From assembly GCA_023386045.1 (NCBI GenBank), contig JAEWKK010000012.1, forward strand, positions 62,001-126,000: a stretch of DNA of 64,000 bases, written 5' to 3'. Positions within the stretch are counted from its first letter, which is position 1; the number at the start of each line of letters is the position of its first letter. This stretch comes from Bacteroidota bacterium. Lineage in GTDB: Bacteria > Bacteroidota > Bacteroidia > Chitinophagales > Chitinophagaceae. The position numbers and the translations under genes were made by a program. This document shows positions 44,907 to 53,605 of this stretch, in pieces. Under the pieces are notes generated by a model that saw only the letters and a program-made list of their open reading frames with translations, ran no database searches and was not told the origin of the DNA.

Positions 44907-45107
44907 TTAACTGGCCTGAGAGATCAGGCGTGGTGTCATGTCTATTACAAAAAATTCAGGAGGACAAGGTGTCTGTTGCAAAAGGTCGGCATAACGGCAT
45001 TTCATGTCTCTTTTGAACTGCCCCAGGTAGCCGGGCTGCGAGATCTTGTCGGGAATTACAGGAACGGATTCTATCAGGTCGTTCCCCAGGTACATCATTA
45101 ATTCCAT
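44907..45107 (-). CDS. Small hypothetical protein
   Basis: 66 residues, MELMMYLGNDLIESVPVIPD. One charged stretch (GQFKRDMKCRYADLLQQT) and a C-terminal PPEFFVIDMTPRLI. It has a clean ATG and a strong terminator of its own directly behind it, which argues that it is a real transcription unit. No family recognised. Confidence 0.65.
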   Translation of the reverse strand: MELMMYLGNDLIESVPVIPDKISQPGYLGQFKRDMKCRYADLLQQTPCPPEFFVIDMTPRLISQAS

Positions 45108-45224
45108 AGGATTGGTAGATATTTAAAGCGAAACAAATGATTTTTGAAATCCTTGTCAAGCGTACTAGTACCCGGGTTTTTACGTTCTAAGAAATCTTAC
45201 TTAGTCAACCTTAAATGATCCATG

Positions 45225-45254
45225 TAAAAAGAAGACCCCGATGCGGGGTCTTCT
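45225..45254 (-). terminator. Rho-independent terminator
   Basis: AGAAGACCCCG (45230-45240) and CGGGGTCTTCT (45244-45254) form an 11-bp stem with a 3-nt loop; T run 45229-45225 on the minus strand. It ends the 45266-45649 transcript. Confidence 0.9.
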
Positions 45255-45265
45255 GAAAAAATCTT

Positions 45266-45649
45266 TTATTTATTTGTCTGTTTATTGACTTCGATCTGTC
45301 GTAAAAATTCGCCGGTATCGTCATCCGAATACAAACCATAGGCATCAATCAAAGTTCCCTTGTTCCCATCACTTGTTTCAATGGCATAGAGGATGCTCAT
45401 ATCATCCGGATTGGACACGCCTTCGAAACGGTAAAAATTGACTGCCTTTACTTCTTTAGGCTTGTATTTTTTATTGGTTGAAAGGTCAACCAGTTTGCCC
45501 TTCTCCACCCTGAACTGTGCCTGGTAACCTTCCTCCTCCAGCTGTTTGAGGCATTTTTCGAGATCCGTCATTTCGCTCATCTTGTCATTGGGTTCATTTA
45601 CCATAGTCCTGTTATCATCAGAAGGTAAATGCTGGTGTAAATTTTCCAT
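45266..45649 (-). CDS. Small conserved protein often mislabelled phosphoribosylpyrophosphate synthetase
   Basis: 127 residues. The C-terminal 100 residues (DLEKCLKQLEEEGYQAQF, VNFYRFEGVSNPDDMSILYA, GNKGTLIDAYGLYSD) match a family common in Bacteroidota that databases often call phosphoribosylpyrophosphate synthetase; it has no PRPP-synthase motif and is far too short, so that name should not be used. Function unknown. The N-terminal 30 residues are extra and disordered. It has a strong terminator. Confidence 0.8.
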   Translation of the reverse strand: MENLHQHLPSDDNRTMVNEPNDKMSEMTDLEKCLKQLEEEGYQAQFRVEKGKLVDLSTNKKYKPKEVKAVNFYRFEGVSNPDDMSILYAIETSDGNKGTLIDAYGLYSDDDTGEFLRQIEVNKQTNK

Positions 45650-45863
45650 ACTGTTTTTTTTAGTCCTCCCCTATACTATTCTGAAATGATGCCAAATTGA
45701 ATGGGGAAGCTTTTCAGTCGAAGTAATGTTGAAAACCAGTGATGATAAAGGGCTGTATGGAAAACTATTTTCTCTTAGCAACGGTAAATGCCACAGTGAA
45801 GTTGTTTTTTGGTGTAATTGCTCAACATTTTTTGAAACAATAATGATTTCCGTTTCTCTGCAC

Positions 45864-46307
45864 TTACCTTCTCGACAAGGTATAGGTAATGTAAAAATAT
45901 TCGCCGTTGATGTATACCTGGTCTTCGCCCCTGATGGTGCCCTGCGAAAACTGGATGAGATCCAGGTTCAGCTCATCTCCCGGTAAACTGATCAGAAGCG
46001 TTCTGTTGGCATTGCCCAGTTGCCAGTACATATTCTGCCAGTAAGAATTACAACCCTGGCGGCTCTGACCATAACCACCCTGTTCAAATACAAGTACAAT
46101 ATCCCGCTGGCAATAGCTGTAATTACCAAAAATATCTGTCTCTGAAAAACCATCACCATCCCAGTCGTAGGGTTTATCAGACCTGATATCTGTGACCTGC
46201 CAGGTTCCAACAATAGCATTGGGGTCCTGTACAATATCTGTTTTAGAACAGGAGCTTAAGATAAAAGCTGAAATAATTGCGGTTGCTGCCAGTAGATTTT
46301 TCATCAT
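45864..46307 (-). CDS. Lipoprotein, lipocalin-like
   Basis: 147 residues; the start is at 46307 or the next ATG at 46304. Signal peptide with lipobox LSSC (Cys20), then TDIVQDPNAIVGTWQVTDIR, where G-T-W-x-V-x-D-I resembles the first strand of lipocalin-like lipoproteins of Bacteroidota. Two cysteines (CQRDIV and GCNSY) could form a disulfide. Function unknown; membrane-anchored in the periplasm or on the surface. Confidence 0.75.
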   Translation of the reverse strand: MMKNLLAATAIISAFILSSCSKTDIVQDPNAIVGTWQVTDIRSDKPYDWDGDGFSETDIFGNYSYCQRDIVLVFEQGGYGQSRQGCNSYWQNMYWQLGNANRTLLISLPGDELNLDLIQFSQGTIRGEDQVYINGEYFYITYTLSRR

Positions 46308-46400
46308 CGTTCAATCTTTAAGGGTTAAGAAGAATACAACTGATTCCATGCCAATTGTAACCTGTTGACAGGGATTGAACGGCCGGGTTTGTTAGGGAAA

Positions 46401-46501
46401 ATAAAAAAGGGCCGCAGGGCCCTGATTCATTGTCGAACGTCGAGGATTTTTCATAGGTAATATTTTGATTGCGACCAGAAGTAGCGGTTAGTATTACCTA
46501 T
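46401..46501 (-). ncRNA. Candidate structured small RNA on the minus strand
   Basis: On the minus strand a perfect 10-bp inverted repeat (ATAGGTAATA at 46501-46492, TATTACCTAT at 46462-46453) with a 29-nt loop is followed about 30 nt later by a GC-rich hairpin (AGGGCC/GGCCCT, 46423-46408) and a T run (46408-46403). No reading frame is present. The 5' end is not defined and may lie up to 46700. No known RNA family recognised. Confidence 0.35.
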
Positions 46502-46712
46502 TGTATTGGATATTGGACTGGTTTCAGATATTGGATAATGAAGATCAAAAATAAAGAAGATCATCTCCTCTGCTCTTCTCTCTTAGCTTAATGGAAAGCT
46601 CTTGTCGGTGAAATGAAATATTTTTCCGTTGGAGAAAATCAATCATACATTCGAAAGGTTTCAGAACAGGTAACCTTTTATCAAATTTTAAAAAGTTAAA
46701 CTCCCTAAAGGT

Positions 46713-46720
46713 TAAATTTG
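46713..46720 (+). promoter_or_regulatory. Likely -7 element of the aminopeptidase gene
   Basis: TAAATTTG matches TAnnTTTG and ends 18 nt before the ATG at 46739. No clean TTTG is present at -33. Confidence 0.4.
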
Positions 46721-46738
46721 CCCAACTAAAATTTACAT

Positions 46739-49213
46739 ATGAAACGATTTTTATTGATCACCCTCTTTCTTGCCTTTGCCACAGGCATGCAGGCGCAGCA
46801 TGGTTCTTCAGCTGCAGTGCCTGCTACTTACAGGGCTTCGGCTGAAAAGATCAACAACCTGGTCCATACGAAACTTGACGCCAAACTGGACTTTCCCAAT
46901 TCACAACTACATGGAAAGGTCTGGATCACCCTCCGCCCCCATTTCTATCCTACAGACTCTCTCGCTTTGGATGCTAAAGGAATGGACATCCGCCAGGTGG
47001 CCATTGTGAAGAATGGAAAGAACATCCCACTGAAATACAACTACGATAAAATGGTGTTGGATATCCAGCTGGATAAAACCTATCGCAGGAATGAATCTTA
47101 TACCATCTATATAGACTATACTGCCAAGCCAGAAGAATTCCAGGGCAAGGGCAGCGCAGCCATCTCCGATGCCAAAGGACTTTATTTCATTGATCCAAAA
47201 GGTGAAGATGATGAAAAGCCCACACAGGTTTGGACACAGGGCGAAACTGAAGCAACTTCTGTATGGGTGCCTACTATTGACAGGCCCAACCAGAAAACCA
47301 CCGAGGAGATCATGATGACCGTTCCTGCAAAGTTTGTAACCTTAAGCAACGGAAAGCTGATCAGCCAGAAGAAAAACAGCGATGGCACCAGGACAGACTA
47401 CTGGAAGATGGACCAGCCACATGCTCCCTATCTTTTCTTTATGGGCGCCGGTGATTTTGCCGTGATCAAAGACAGCTATAAAGGCAAGGAAGTGAGTTAT
47501 TATGTTGACAAGGAATATGCTTCAGTAGCACGTAAGATATTTGGACTTACACCAGAAATGATGGCCTTCTTTTCCAAAATCACTGGTGTTGATTATCCCT
47601 GGGTGAAGTATGGCCAGATGACCGCTCATGACTATGTGAGTGGCGCCATGGAAAATACCACAGCTACACTTCATAGTGATGCAGCTCAGCAGGATGCACG
47701 TGAACTCACTGATGGCAACCGCTGGGAAGATGTGATATCCCACGAACTCTTTCACCAGTGGTTTGGTGATTATGTGACCACTGAAAGCTGGAGTAATCTT
47801 ACACTCAATGAATCCTTTGCCAACTACAGTGAATACCTGTGGAGAGAATACAAATACGGTAAGGACTATGCCGATGAGCATAATTATAACGACATGATGG
47901 GTTATATAGGCAGCCGCAGCGAGAACAAAGACCTTGTACGTTTTACCTATCGCGATAAAGAAGACATGTTTGATGCGGTGAGCTATAACAAAGGTGGCCG
48001 TATCCTGCACATGCTGCGCAGCTTCATTGGCGACAGTGCTTTCTTCAAAGGCATGAACAATTACCTCACCACCAATAAATTCAAATCAGCAGAAGCACAC
48101 CAATTGCGTCTTGCATTTGAAGAAGTTACCGGTAAAGACCTGAACTGGTTTTTCAATCAATGGTATTTTGGTGCAGGTCATCCCAAACTGAATATCAATT
48201 ACAGCTACATACCTTCAGCAAGGAAAGTGCAGGTAATTGTTGAACAAACCCAGGCCGGTGATAAGATATTCCAGCTTCCTGTGAAGATCGATGTATGGAA
48301 TGGCAATACTGCTGTTAGTCATAATGTTTGGGTGAACAGCAAGACGGACACTTTTTATTTTGATACCCAGAACAAACCTGAACTGGTCAACTTCGATGCC
48401 AATAAAACCTTGCTGGCTGAAAAAACAGAGAACAAAACCCTGTCAGAATATGCCTTCCAGTATCAGCATGCCAGGAACTACCTGGATAAAAGAGAAGCAT
48501 TGGAATTTGCCATGAAGAACCAGGATGATGCAATTGCCCAGGGCATTATTATGTCAGCCCTGAAAGATCCTTATTATGGCATTCGTGGTTATGCAGTGAA
48601 CAGGCTGGATCTTTCCAATGATAAAATAAAATCTGCAGCGGAGAACACTTTGTTTGATTTGGCACAAAAAGATAAATACCGTATGGTGAAGGCTTCGGCT
48701 ATTGGCAAGCTGGGTTCTTATAAGAATGCCAAATACGTTACGCTATTTAAAGCTGCCATCAATGATTCTTCCTATACAGTTGCCGGCAATGCGCTGGATG
48801 CACTGAACAGGGTTGATACAACAGCTGCTTTTAATGAAGCCAAACGTTTGTCTGCCTTGCCTGCCAAAGGAAGACTGGAATCAGCCATCAAAACCATCAT
48901 GAGCTCACGTGATGCAGGTTCTGCTCTTGCCATGATAGAAGAATTTGAAAAGATGCCATTAGGACAGGAGAAATTTCAGAAGCTGGGTGGTCTATTTGAA
49001 TTCATTGCCACTACCAACAATTTTGATCAATTCAAAAAAGCGGTAGATGCTGTGTTCACCTTCCAGGAACAGATTCCTGAAGCCTTCAAGGAGCAGATCG
49101 TAACTGCACTTGCCGCTGGATTCAGGGAGATACAAAAAGAAAAAGCTGAAAATGGATTGAAAGACCAGGCAGATTATATTGATTCAAAATTGCCAAAGGA
49201 TAAAGGCTTTTAA
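46739..49213 (+). CDS. M1 family metallo-aminopeptidase, secreted
   Basis: 824 residues with signal peptide MKRFLLITLFLAFATGMQAQ. An N-terminal beta saddle (about 30-225) is followed by the catalytic domain with the exopeptidase motif GAMEN (302-306) and zinc site HELFHQW (His335) with the second Glu in LTLNESFANYSEY. The C-terminal third contains a helical repeat region with HEAT-like spacing (YGIRGYAVNRLDLS; YRMVKASAIGKLGSY). It should cleave amino acids from peptide N-termini in the periplasm or outside. Complete. A strong terminator follows. Confidence 0.92.
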   Translation: MKRFLLITLFLAFATGMQAQHGSSAAVPATYRASAEKINNLVHTKLDAKLDFPNSQLHGKVWITLRPHFYPTDSLALDAKGMDIRQVAIVKNGKNIPLKYNYDKMVLDIQLDKTYRRNESYTIYIDYTAKPEEFQGKGSAAISDAKGLYFIDPKGEDDEKPTQVWTQGETEATSVWVPTIDRPNQKTTEEIMMTVPAKFVTLSNGKLISQKKNSDGTRTDYWKMDQPHAPYLFFMGAGDFAVIKDSYKGKEVSYYVDKEYASVARKIFGLTPEMMAFFSKITGVDYPWVKYGQMTAHDYVSGAMENTTATLHSDAAQQDARELTDGNRWEDVISHELFHQWFGDYVTTESWSNLTLNESFANYSEYLWREYKYGKDYADEHNYNDMMGYIGSRSENKDLVRFTYRDKEDMFDAVSYNKGGRILHMLRSFIGDSAFFKGMNNYLTTNKFKSAEAHQLRLAFEEVTGKDLNWFFNQWYFGAGHPKLNINYSYIPSARKVQVIVEQTQAGDKIFQLPVKIDVWNGNTAVSHNVWVNSKTDTFYFDTQNKPELVNFDANKTLLAEKTENKTLSEYAFQYQHARNYLDKREALEFAMKNQDDAIAQGIIMSALKDPYYGIRGYAVNRLDLSNDKIKSAAENTLFDLAQKDKYRMVKASAIGKLGSYKNAKYVTLFKAAINDSSYTVAGNALDALNRVDTTAAFNEAKRLSALPAKGRLESAIKTIMSSRDAGSALAMIEEFEKMPLGQEKFQKLGGLFEFIATTNNFDQFKKAVDAVFTFQEQIPEAFKEQIVTALAAGFREIQKEKAENGLKDQADYIDSKLPKDKGF

Positions 49214-49231
49214 AATCATTCCTCAATAAAT

Positions 49232-49265
49232 AAAACATCCCGCCTGGTGCGGGATGTTTTATTTT
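49232..49265. terminator. Terminator after the aminopeptidase gene
   Basis: AAAACATCCCGC (49232-49243) pairs with GCGGGATGTTTT (49249-49260), then ATTTTTAT. The A run on the left makes it work on either strand. Confidence 0.85.
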
Positions 49266-49286
49266 TATAGGTCAAATCATTAACTG

Positions 49287-49364
49287 ATGAAGTTCCTGAT
49301 CATAGTAGTGGTACTGATCCTGATCTTTTCACGTGTGTTCAACAAAATGGATGATAGGGACTGA
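49287..49364 (+). CDS. Possible 25-residue membrane peptide
   Basis: ATG to TGA reads MKFLIIVVVLILIFSRVFNK followed by MDDRD: one short hydrophobic helix, then a charged tail. It ends exactly one base before the convergent protease gene stop. Short hydrophobic frames arise by chance, so this is only a candidate; the clean helix and charged end are its only support. Confidence 0.2.
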   Translation: MKFLIIVVVLILIFSRVFNKMDDRD

Positions 49365-50531
49365 TCATTTAAAAGCGATCCTGTCTGCCACTCCATCGGG
49401 ATCATTCTTTGCCGTAGTAGAATAGTGAATATTTCTTCCATTCAGAAGAAGCAATCCGGCCACATGCGGTGCGGCCATGGAAGTACCGCTCATCTTCGCA
49501 TACATGCCATCTTTATAAGTGGAAAGAATACGAACACCTGGTGCAGCATAATCCACCACATCGTTTCCATAATTGGAGAAAGAAGCAAAATTATCCAGGC
49601 TGTCTACAGCAGATACAGTAAAGATATTATCACCATTGGCCCGGCCGGGAGAATAAAGATTGGCCTGTTTGCCTTCATTACCTGCGGCAATTGAAATGAG
49701 TATGCCTTTCGCGGCTGTGTATTGCACCTGTTGGTCAAGTGCAGTTGAAACCACATCTTCACCCAGACTCATATTCACCACATCACCTGCTTTTGCATAG
49801 GTATTGATATAGGCCAGCGCCTGCACGATTCCTGAAGTGGTTCCCTTACCATCTTTATCCAGCACACGAAGTGAAACCAGTGTAGCACCTGAAGCCACTC
49901 CAAGCGTACCGAAATTATTATTCTTCGCACCAATGATACCGGCAACATGGGTACCATGACCGTTGGCATCATCAGGTGAAACATCTTCAATAAAAGATTT
50001 GCTTCTGTTGGCATCTACATTCAGATCAGGATGATCCAGGTCGATGCCGGTATCTACGATCCATGCGGTTTTACCAATGCCATTTCCATAACCTACTTTG
50101 TTCACATTCCAGGTAATGAGTGTGGGCGCTACAATGGTGAAGCAGGTGCTGAGTGCCACTACCCTGTCGGGTTCCACCAACTGGATGGAAGGATCCTGGC
50201 TTAATTTCTTTGCTTCTGCTGCATTCAGTCGGGCAATAAACCCTGGTAATTTACCGGCAAAAACTGCCTTGACCGCAGCAGGTGCGATCTGGTTTTTTTC
50301 CAGCAGCAAACGCCTGATCTGGGTCATACGTGGAACGGAAGCTTCAGTGGTCTCTGTAGAAGATTTATAAACTACAATGTATTGTCCTGGAATGATCTCT
50401 CCTGAAACAGAAGCACTGGTAACAGCGCAATTGTCCTTATCGGTAGGTTTTGTCACTTCGCTGTCTTTTTTACTACAGCTGGTGTACAGCAAAATGGTAG
50501 CTGCAAGCAAGGTGGTTTTAAATAGATGCAT
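49365..50531 (-). CDS. S8 subtilisin-like protease, lipoprotein
   Basis: 388 residues. Lipobox LYTSC (Cys19) anchors it to a membrane. An inhibitor-I9 propeptide (about 47-128; GQYIVVYKS to VEPDRVV) precedes the catalytic domain with the full triad: Asp160 (WIVDTGID), His192 (GHGTHVAG) and Ser351 (GTSMAAPH), plus oxyanion Asn285 (AAGNEG). Likely a surface- or periplasm-exposed serine protease with autoproteolytic activation. No T9SS tail. Complete. Confidence 0.93.
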   Translation of the reverse strand: MHLFKTTLLAATILLYTSCSKKDSEVTKPTDKDNCAVTSASVSGEIIPGQYIVVYKSSTETTEASVPRMTQIRRLLLEKNQIAPAAVKAVFAGKLPGFIARLNAAEAKKLSQDPSIQLVEPDRVVALSTCFTIVAPTLITWNVNKVGYGNGIGKTAWIVDTGIDLDHPDLNVDANRSKSFIEDVSPDDANGHGTHVAGIIGAKNNNFGTLGVASGATLVSLRVLDKDGKGTTSGIVQALAYINTYAKAGDVVNMSLGEDVVSTALDQQVQYTAAKGILISIAAGNEGKQANLYSPGRANGDNIFTVSAVDSLDNFASFSNYGNDVVDYAAPGVRILSTYKDGMYAKMSGTSMAAPHVAGLLLLNGRNIHYSTTAKNDPDGVADRIAFK

Positions 50532-50616
50532 AGGAAAAATGGGTTTTCCTTTTCTCGCAGTAATTATGCCTTAAATGATAAGTGGAATTTGCTTTAACAG
50601 GCCTTTATGTTAACCA

Positions 50617-51510
50617 TCAGCGGTGTTCTTTATAGAGGTTGGCAGGCAGGATATTTTGCAATGAATGATATTCTTCAGGGGTCAATTGCGGTGCTGTAAG
50701 AGTACCGACAGCTTCTTCCAATTGTTGTTGATTGCGGATGCCGGTTACGGCAGATGTTACTGCAGGATGATGCAGGACAAATTGCTGTGCGGTTTGTGCC
50801 GGAGTTCTTGATGTTGACAGTTCTTTAACGAGTGCTGCCGCTTTTGACACTGTGCTGGCCTCGTGATCAAGATAAGGTTTCGGTGTTTTGCCTGCCAACA
50901 GTCCCTGTGCCAGGCTGCCTCTCACCAGTACAGACTTTTGATGATCCTGAAGAAATGAAAGCATGCTCTCTTCCGGTCTCCTGTCCAGCAGGCTGTATTG
51001 CATCATGACGCTTAAGGCATTGGAATATTGTATCCACTCCCTGATGACCACCGGTCGGATGGAGGAAATGCCATAGTAACGGATCTTACCCTGCTGCACC
51101 AGCAATTCAAAAGCTTCTATGGTTTCATGAATGGGATCTTCCATCGTACCACCATGAAGCTGGTACAGGTCGATATAATCGGTTTGCAATCTTTGAAGGC
51201 TTGCTTCCACCGCCTGCAGGATGTATTTTTTGGTAGGATTCCATTGCCATCCACTTCCATCTTCCTTCCACTGGTTGCCCACCTTGGTAGCGATGAGCAG
51301 TTCTTTTCTTTTTTCCTTCAGTGCCTTTCCGACGATGATCTCATTCTGTCCATGATCATAAAGATCTGCGGTATCAAAATAATTGATGCCAAGGTCAAAT
51401 GCATTTTGAAGCAGCCTTGAATTATTTGCATCACCTGGTTTCAGCGACATGCATCCAAATCCGATTCTGCTGATGTGGAGAGAAGTATTTGCCAATTGCC
51501 GGTATTGCAT
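50617..51510 (-). CDS. Aldo/keto reductase
   Basis: 297 residues of the AKR superfamily: GFGCMSLKPGDAN, the tyrosine-containing FDTADLYDHGQNE with catalytic Asp/Tyr, the Lys in LIATKVG, His in LYQLHGG, and a C-terminal region ending in TPEEYHSLQN. NAD(P)H-dependent reductase of carbonyl compounds; the substrate cannot be told from sequence. Standalone, minus strand. Confidence 0.92.
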   Translation of the reverse strand: MQYRQLANTSLHISRIGFGCMSLKPGDANNSRLLQNAFDLGINYFDTADLYDHGQNEIIVGKALKEKRKELLIATKVGNQWKEDGSGWQWNPTKKYILQAVEASLQRLQTDYIDLYQLHGGTMEDPIHETIEAFELLVQQGKIRYYGISSIRPVVIREWIQYSNALSVMMQYSLLDRRPEESMLSFLQDHQKSVLVRGSLAQGLLAGKTPKPYLDHEASTVSKAAALVKELSTSRTPAQTAQQFVLHHPAVTSAVTGIRNQQQLEEAVGTLTAPQLTPEEYHSLQNILPANLYKEHR

Positions 51511-52055
51511 GATGTGGTTTGAATAAAATTAGTGATGGTGGAGGAAATGAGAGTAGGATAAATGAAATTCATCTGAATTACTGGCCACAGTAATTATTTT
51601 AAGAAGGTAAACTTCGGTGGGTACAAGGCTACTTTATAACATATGTGGATAGTGTACGGGAAGTCCCCAGAAAATAAAAAAATTGTTCAGCAGAAGCGGA
51701 GTTCAAAATGCTAAGGATGAAGAATGCTGATGAACACAAACGATAATAGAAGACTTAACGAACAATTTAAAAATGAAAAAATAAAATGACGCTATGCTTC
51801 AATTGCCGCCATTTCCCTGCCAAAAGGAACGGAATTAAATAAGTGCTTCTATGTCTGGAATTGTGTTAATGACGAAGTCTTTTGGTTGCTCGGCTTTATA
51901 ACCCTTTAGCTTTGTATTACAGCCGGGGCAGCAATTAACTTAACGGAAGATTTTGTTTTTGATTGGACAAGAGCTTGTTTTGCCTCAAGCAATTAATGGA
52001 AAATTACTTTAAATCATAAAAATACTGTTATTTGTGACATTAATTGGTAAAGTTC
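51511..52055. other. Gene-free left edge of the defence island
   Basis: 545 bp without a credible gene. No transposase, tRNA fragment or direct repeat of the tRNA-Ser end was seen. It separates the chromosomal AKR gene from the toxin-antitoxin promoter and may be the island junction. Confidence 0.4.
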
Positions 52056-52086
52056 TTGCTCATTTTATTAGCAAAACGTATATTTG
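52056..52086 (+). promoter_or_regulatory. Consensus Bacteroidota promoter of the toxin-antitoxin operon
   Basis: TTG (52056-52058), 20 nt, then TATATTTG (52079-52086), an exact -7 match. The ATG of the Panacea gene is 14 nt past the -7 box, implying an almost leaderless mRNA. This also rules out the in-frame start at 52044. Confidence 0.75.
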
Positions 52087-52100
52087 CAGATCGATCAAAC

Positions 52101-52646
52101 ATGCTAAACTTCAAAGTAGATATAGACAAAAGTATTCAAGCAACGCTGTTTGTCCTTAACCAAGTCGGCGGTACTTGTGATTTCCATAAAATATTCAAGG
52201 TTCTATATTTTGCCGATCAGAAGCACCTTGCGAGGTTTGGCAGACCTATTACTGGAGACAACTATGTTGCAATGAAGAATGGACCTGTGCCTTCTAATAT
52301 TTACGACATTCTAAAATCGATCAGAAATGAAACCATCTTCTCCAATTATGCAAAGCAGTATATGCCTTTCTTTGATGTTCGGATGAACCATTTTGCTGTT
52401 GCAAAACAAGAAGCTGATCTCGAATACCTTTCTGAGACTGATCTTGAATGCCTGAAAGAAGCACTTCAGGAAAACAAAGATTTGAACTTCAAACAACTTA
52501 CTGACAAGTCACATGACCCAGCTTATGACCAAGCTGTAAAAGATGACTACATTCCTTTGCTTGAAATTGCAAAGGTTGGTGGAGCTAATGAAGCTATGCT
52601 CAACTACATCCAATTAAATGTACAGAACCAGAGAGCACTTCAATAG
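52101..52646 (+). CDS. Panacea-domain antitoxin (SocA-like, DUF4065)
   Basis: 181 residues from the ATG at 52101 (an upstream start is excluded by the promoter). The Panacea/SocA core is complete: FHKIFKVLYFADQKHLARFG, RPITGDNYVAMKNGPVPSNIYD. Panacea proteins are antitoxins that pair with many different toxins. The gene is first in a bicistron; the probable toxin starts 2 bp after its stop. Function as antitoxin is family-based; neutralisation here is untested. Confidence 0.85.
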   Translation: MLNFKVDIDKSIQATLFVLNQVGGTCDFHKIFKVLYFADQKHLARFGRPITGDNYVAMKNGPVPSNIYDILKSIRNETIFSNYAKQYMPFFDVRMNHFAVAKQEADLEYLSETDLECLKEALQENKDLNFKQLTDKSHDPAYDQAVKDDYIPLLEIAKVGGANEAMLNYIQLNVQNQRALQ

Positions 52647-52648
52647 CA

Positions 52649-53107
52649 ATGGCATCATTAGGTGACTTATTCCCCAAAAACTTAAAAGACCAGATCATTA
52701 CAGGAAACCTAAAAGTAGGTTCAGTGTTCCGCATCTTTGATAATACCACTACCCCACCAAAAATCAAACGATTTATAGTTGTTGGGGTATCTCAGGATAA
52801 GGTAATGTTTGCAACGGTTTTTATAAATACCGACATCAATCCATATATGTTTCCTACACCCGAACTAAAGGCATTACACCTACCTCTTGATGTTAATGGC
52901 AGATCATATTTGGACCACAGTTCTTATGTAGATTGTTCACAAATTTTTGAAAAGAAAGTTGAAGAAGTAAAAGCTGTATACGAAAATGATATGAAGAGCC
53001 ACTTAGGCTATTTGGCAACAGAAGATTTAAAAGCTGTGAAAGAAATTATCAAGAATACAAGAACTATATCCGTTAAAAAGAAAAAAGAATACGGACTGTT
53101 TCTTTAA
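52649..53107 (+). CDS. Probable toxin, MazF/PemK-like SH3 fold
   Basis: 152 residues, 2 bp downstream of the Panacea antitoxin. The N-terminal half reads as a small barrel: VGSVFRIFD, PPKIKRFIVVGVSQDKVMFA, FINTDINPYM, then YVDCSQIF. The R-F-I-V-V-G-V and S-Y-V-D-C-S strands resemble PemK/MazF-type RNA-cleaving toxins, but key residues are not all identifiable, so the fold call is tentative. Position after a Panacea antitoxin is the stronger argument for a toxin. Target unknown. Confidence 0.6.
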   Translation: MASLGDLFPKNLKDQIITGNLKVGSVFRIFDNTTTPPKIKRFIVVGVSQDKVMFATVFINTDINPYMFPTPELKALHLPLDVNGRSYLDHSSYVDCSQIFEKKVEEVKAVYENDMKSHLGYLATEDLKAVKEIIKNTRTISVKKKKEYGLFL

Positions 53108-53125
53108 GCTGCCCTATCAGTTTTT

Positions 53126-53605
53126 TTATACCTGCAACGCTTTCCAATCATCTTTGTATTTAGTTAGTTTCCCTTTCATTAATCTATGTTCTTCTTTGAA
53201 AATAGACTTCAGCTTTGGAATATCAATGGATGGTATAATATAGAAGTCTGGTAATATTGTAGGGTCTGAAAATTTCTTTTTGTAAATAACCACTACTACA
53301 AAGTGGTTCTTCTCAACTTTTACATTATTGATTGGAATTGAACTATAATCCCTTACTGATTTTACATCAACCGAGAGGGAAAAACCATTGTTTGCTTTTA
53401 TAACAATATCAATGGATTTCTTATTGCCTAAACTTATGAAAGCATTTACGCCTAATCGATAAAGAGTACTAAGAACTAAAAACTCACTTGCAGCACCTGT
53501 ATCATAAGAAGATTTACGTTCACTGATGCTGGCTATTTCCACCATCTTTTGCTCCTTTGGTTTGAGTATCTGCGTTGTGCTCTTTTTTTTCTTCGGGTTT
53601 TGCAT
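53126..53605 (-). CDS. Small PD-(D/E)XK nuclease-like protein, part of the type III R-M operon
   Basis: 159 residues at the longest start; an alternative ATG at 53545 shortens the overlap with the upstream gene. The core fits the PD-(D/E)XK fold: Glu41 in GAASEFLVLSTLYRLG, Asp66 in KSIDIVIK, Asp80-x-Lys82 in LSVDVKS. The N-terminus is Lys-rich. It begins inside the gene for the membrane protein (86-bp overlap at the longest start), so it is the last cistron of a four-gene operon. Whether it cuts DNA or only binds is unknown. Confidence 0.65.
   Translation of the reverse strand: MQNPKKKKSTTQILKPKEQKMVEIASISERKSSYDTGAASEFLVLSTLYRLGVNAFISLGNKKSIDIVIKANNGFSLSVDVKSVRDYSSIPINNVKVEKNHFVVVVIYKKKFSDPTILPDFYIIPSIDIPKLKSIFKEEHRLMKGKLTKYKDDWKALQV

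Larger units (their letters stand above)
46308..46738. other. Gene-free stretch
   Basis: 430 bp without a gene. It holds the small-RNA candidate at 46401-46501, two copies of GATATTGGA (about 46508 and 46530) and the probable promoter of the aminopeptidase gene at 46713-46720. Confidence 0.5.

Noticed and set aside
52044..52100. Upstream start for the Panacea antitoxin
   Set aside because: It lies upstream of the consensus promoter -7 box, so the transcript does not contain it.
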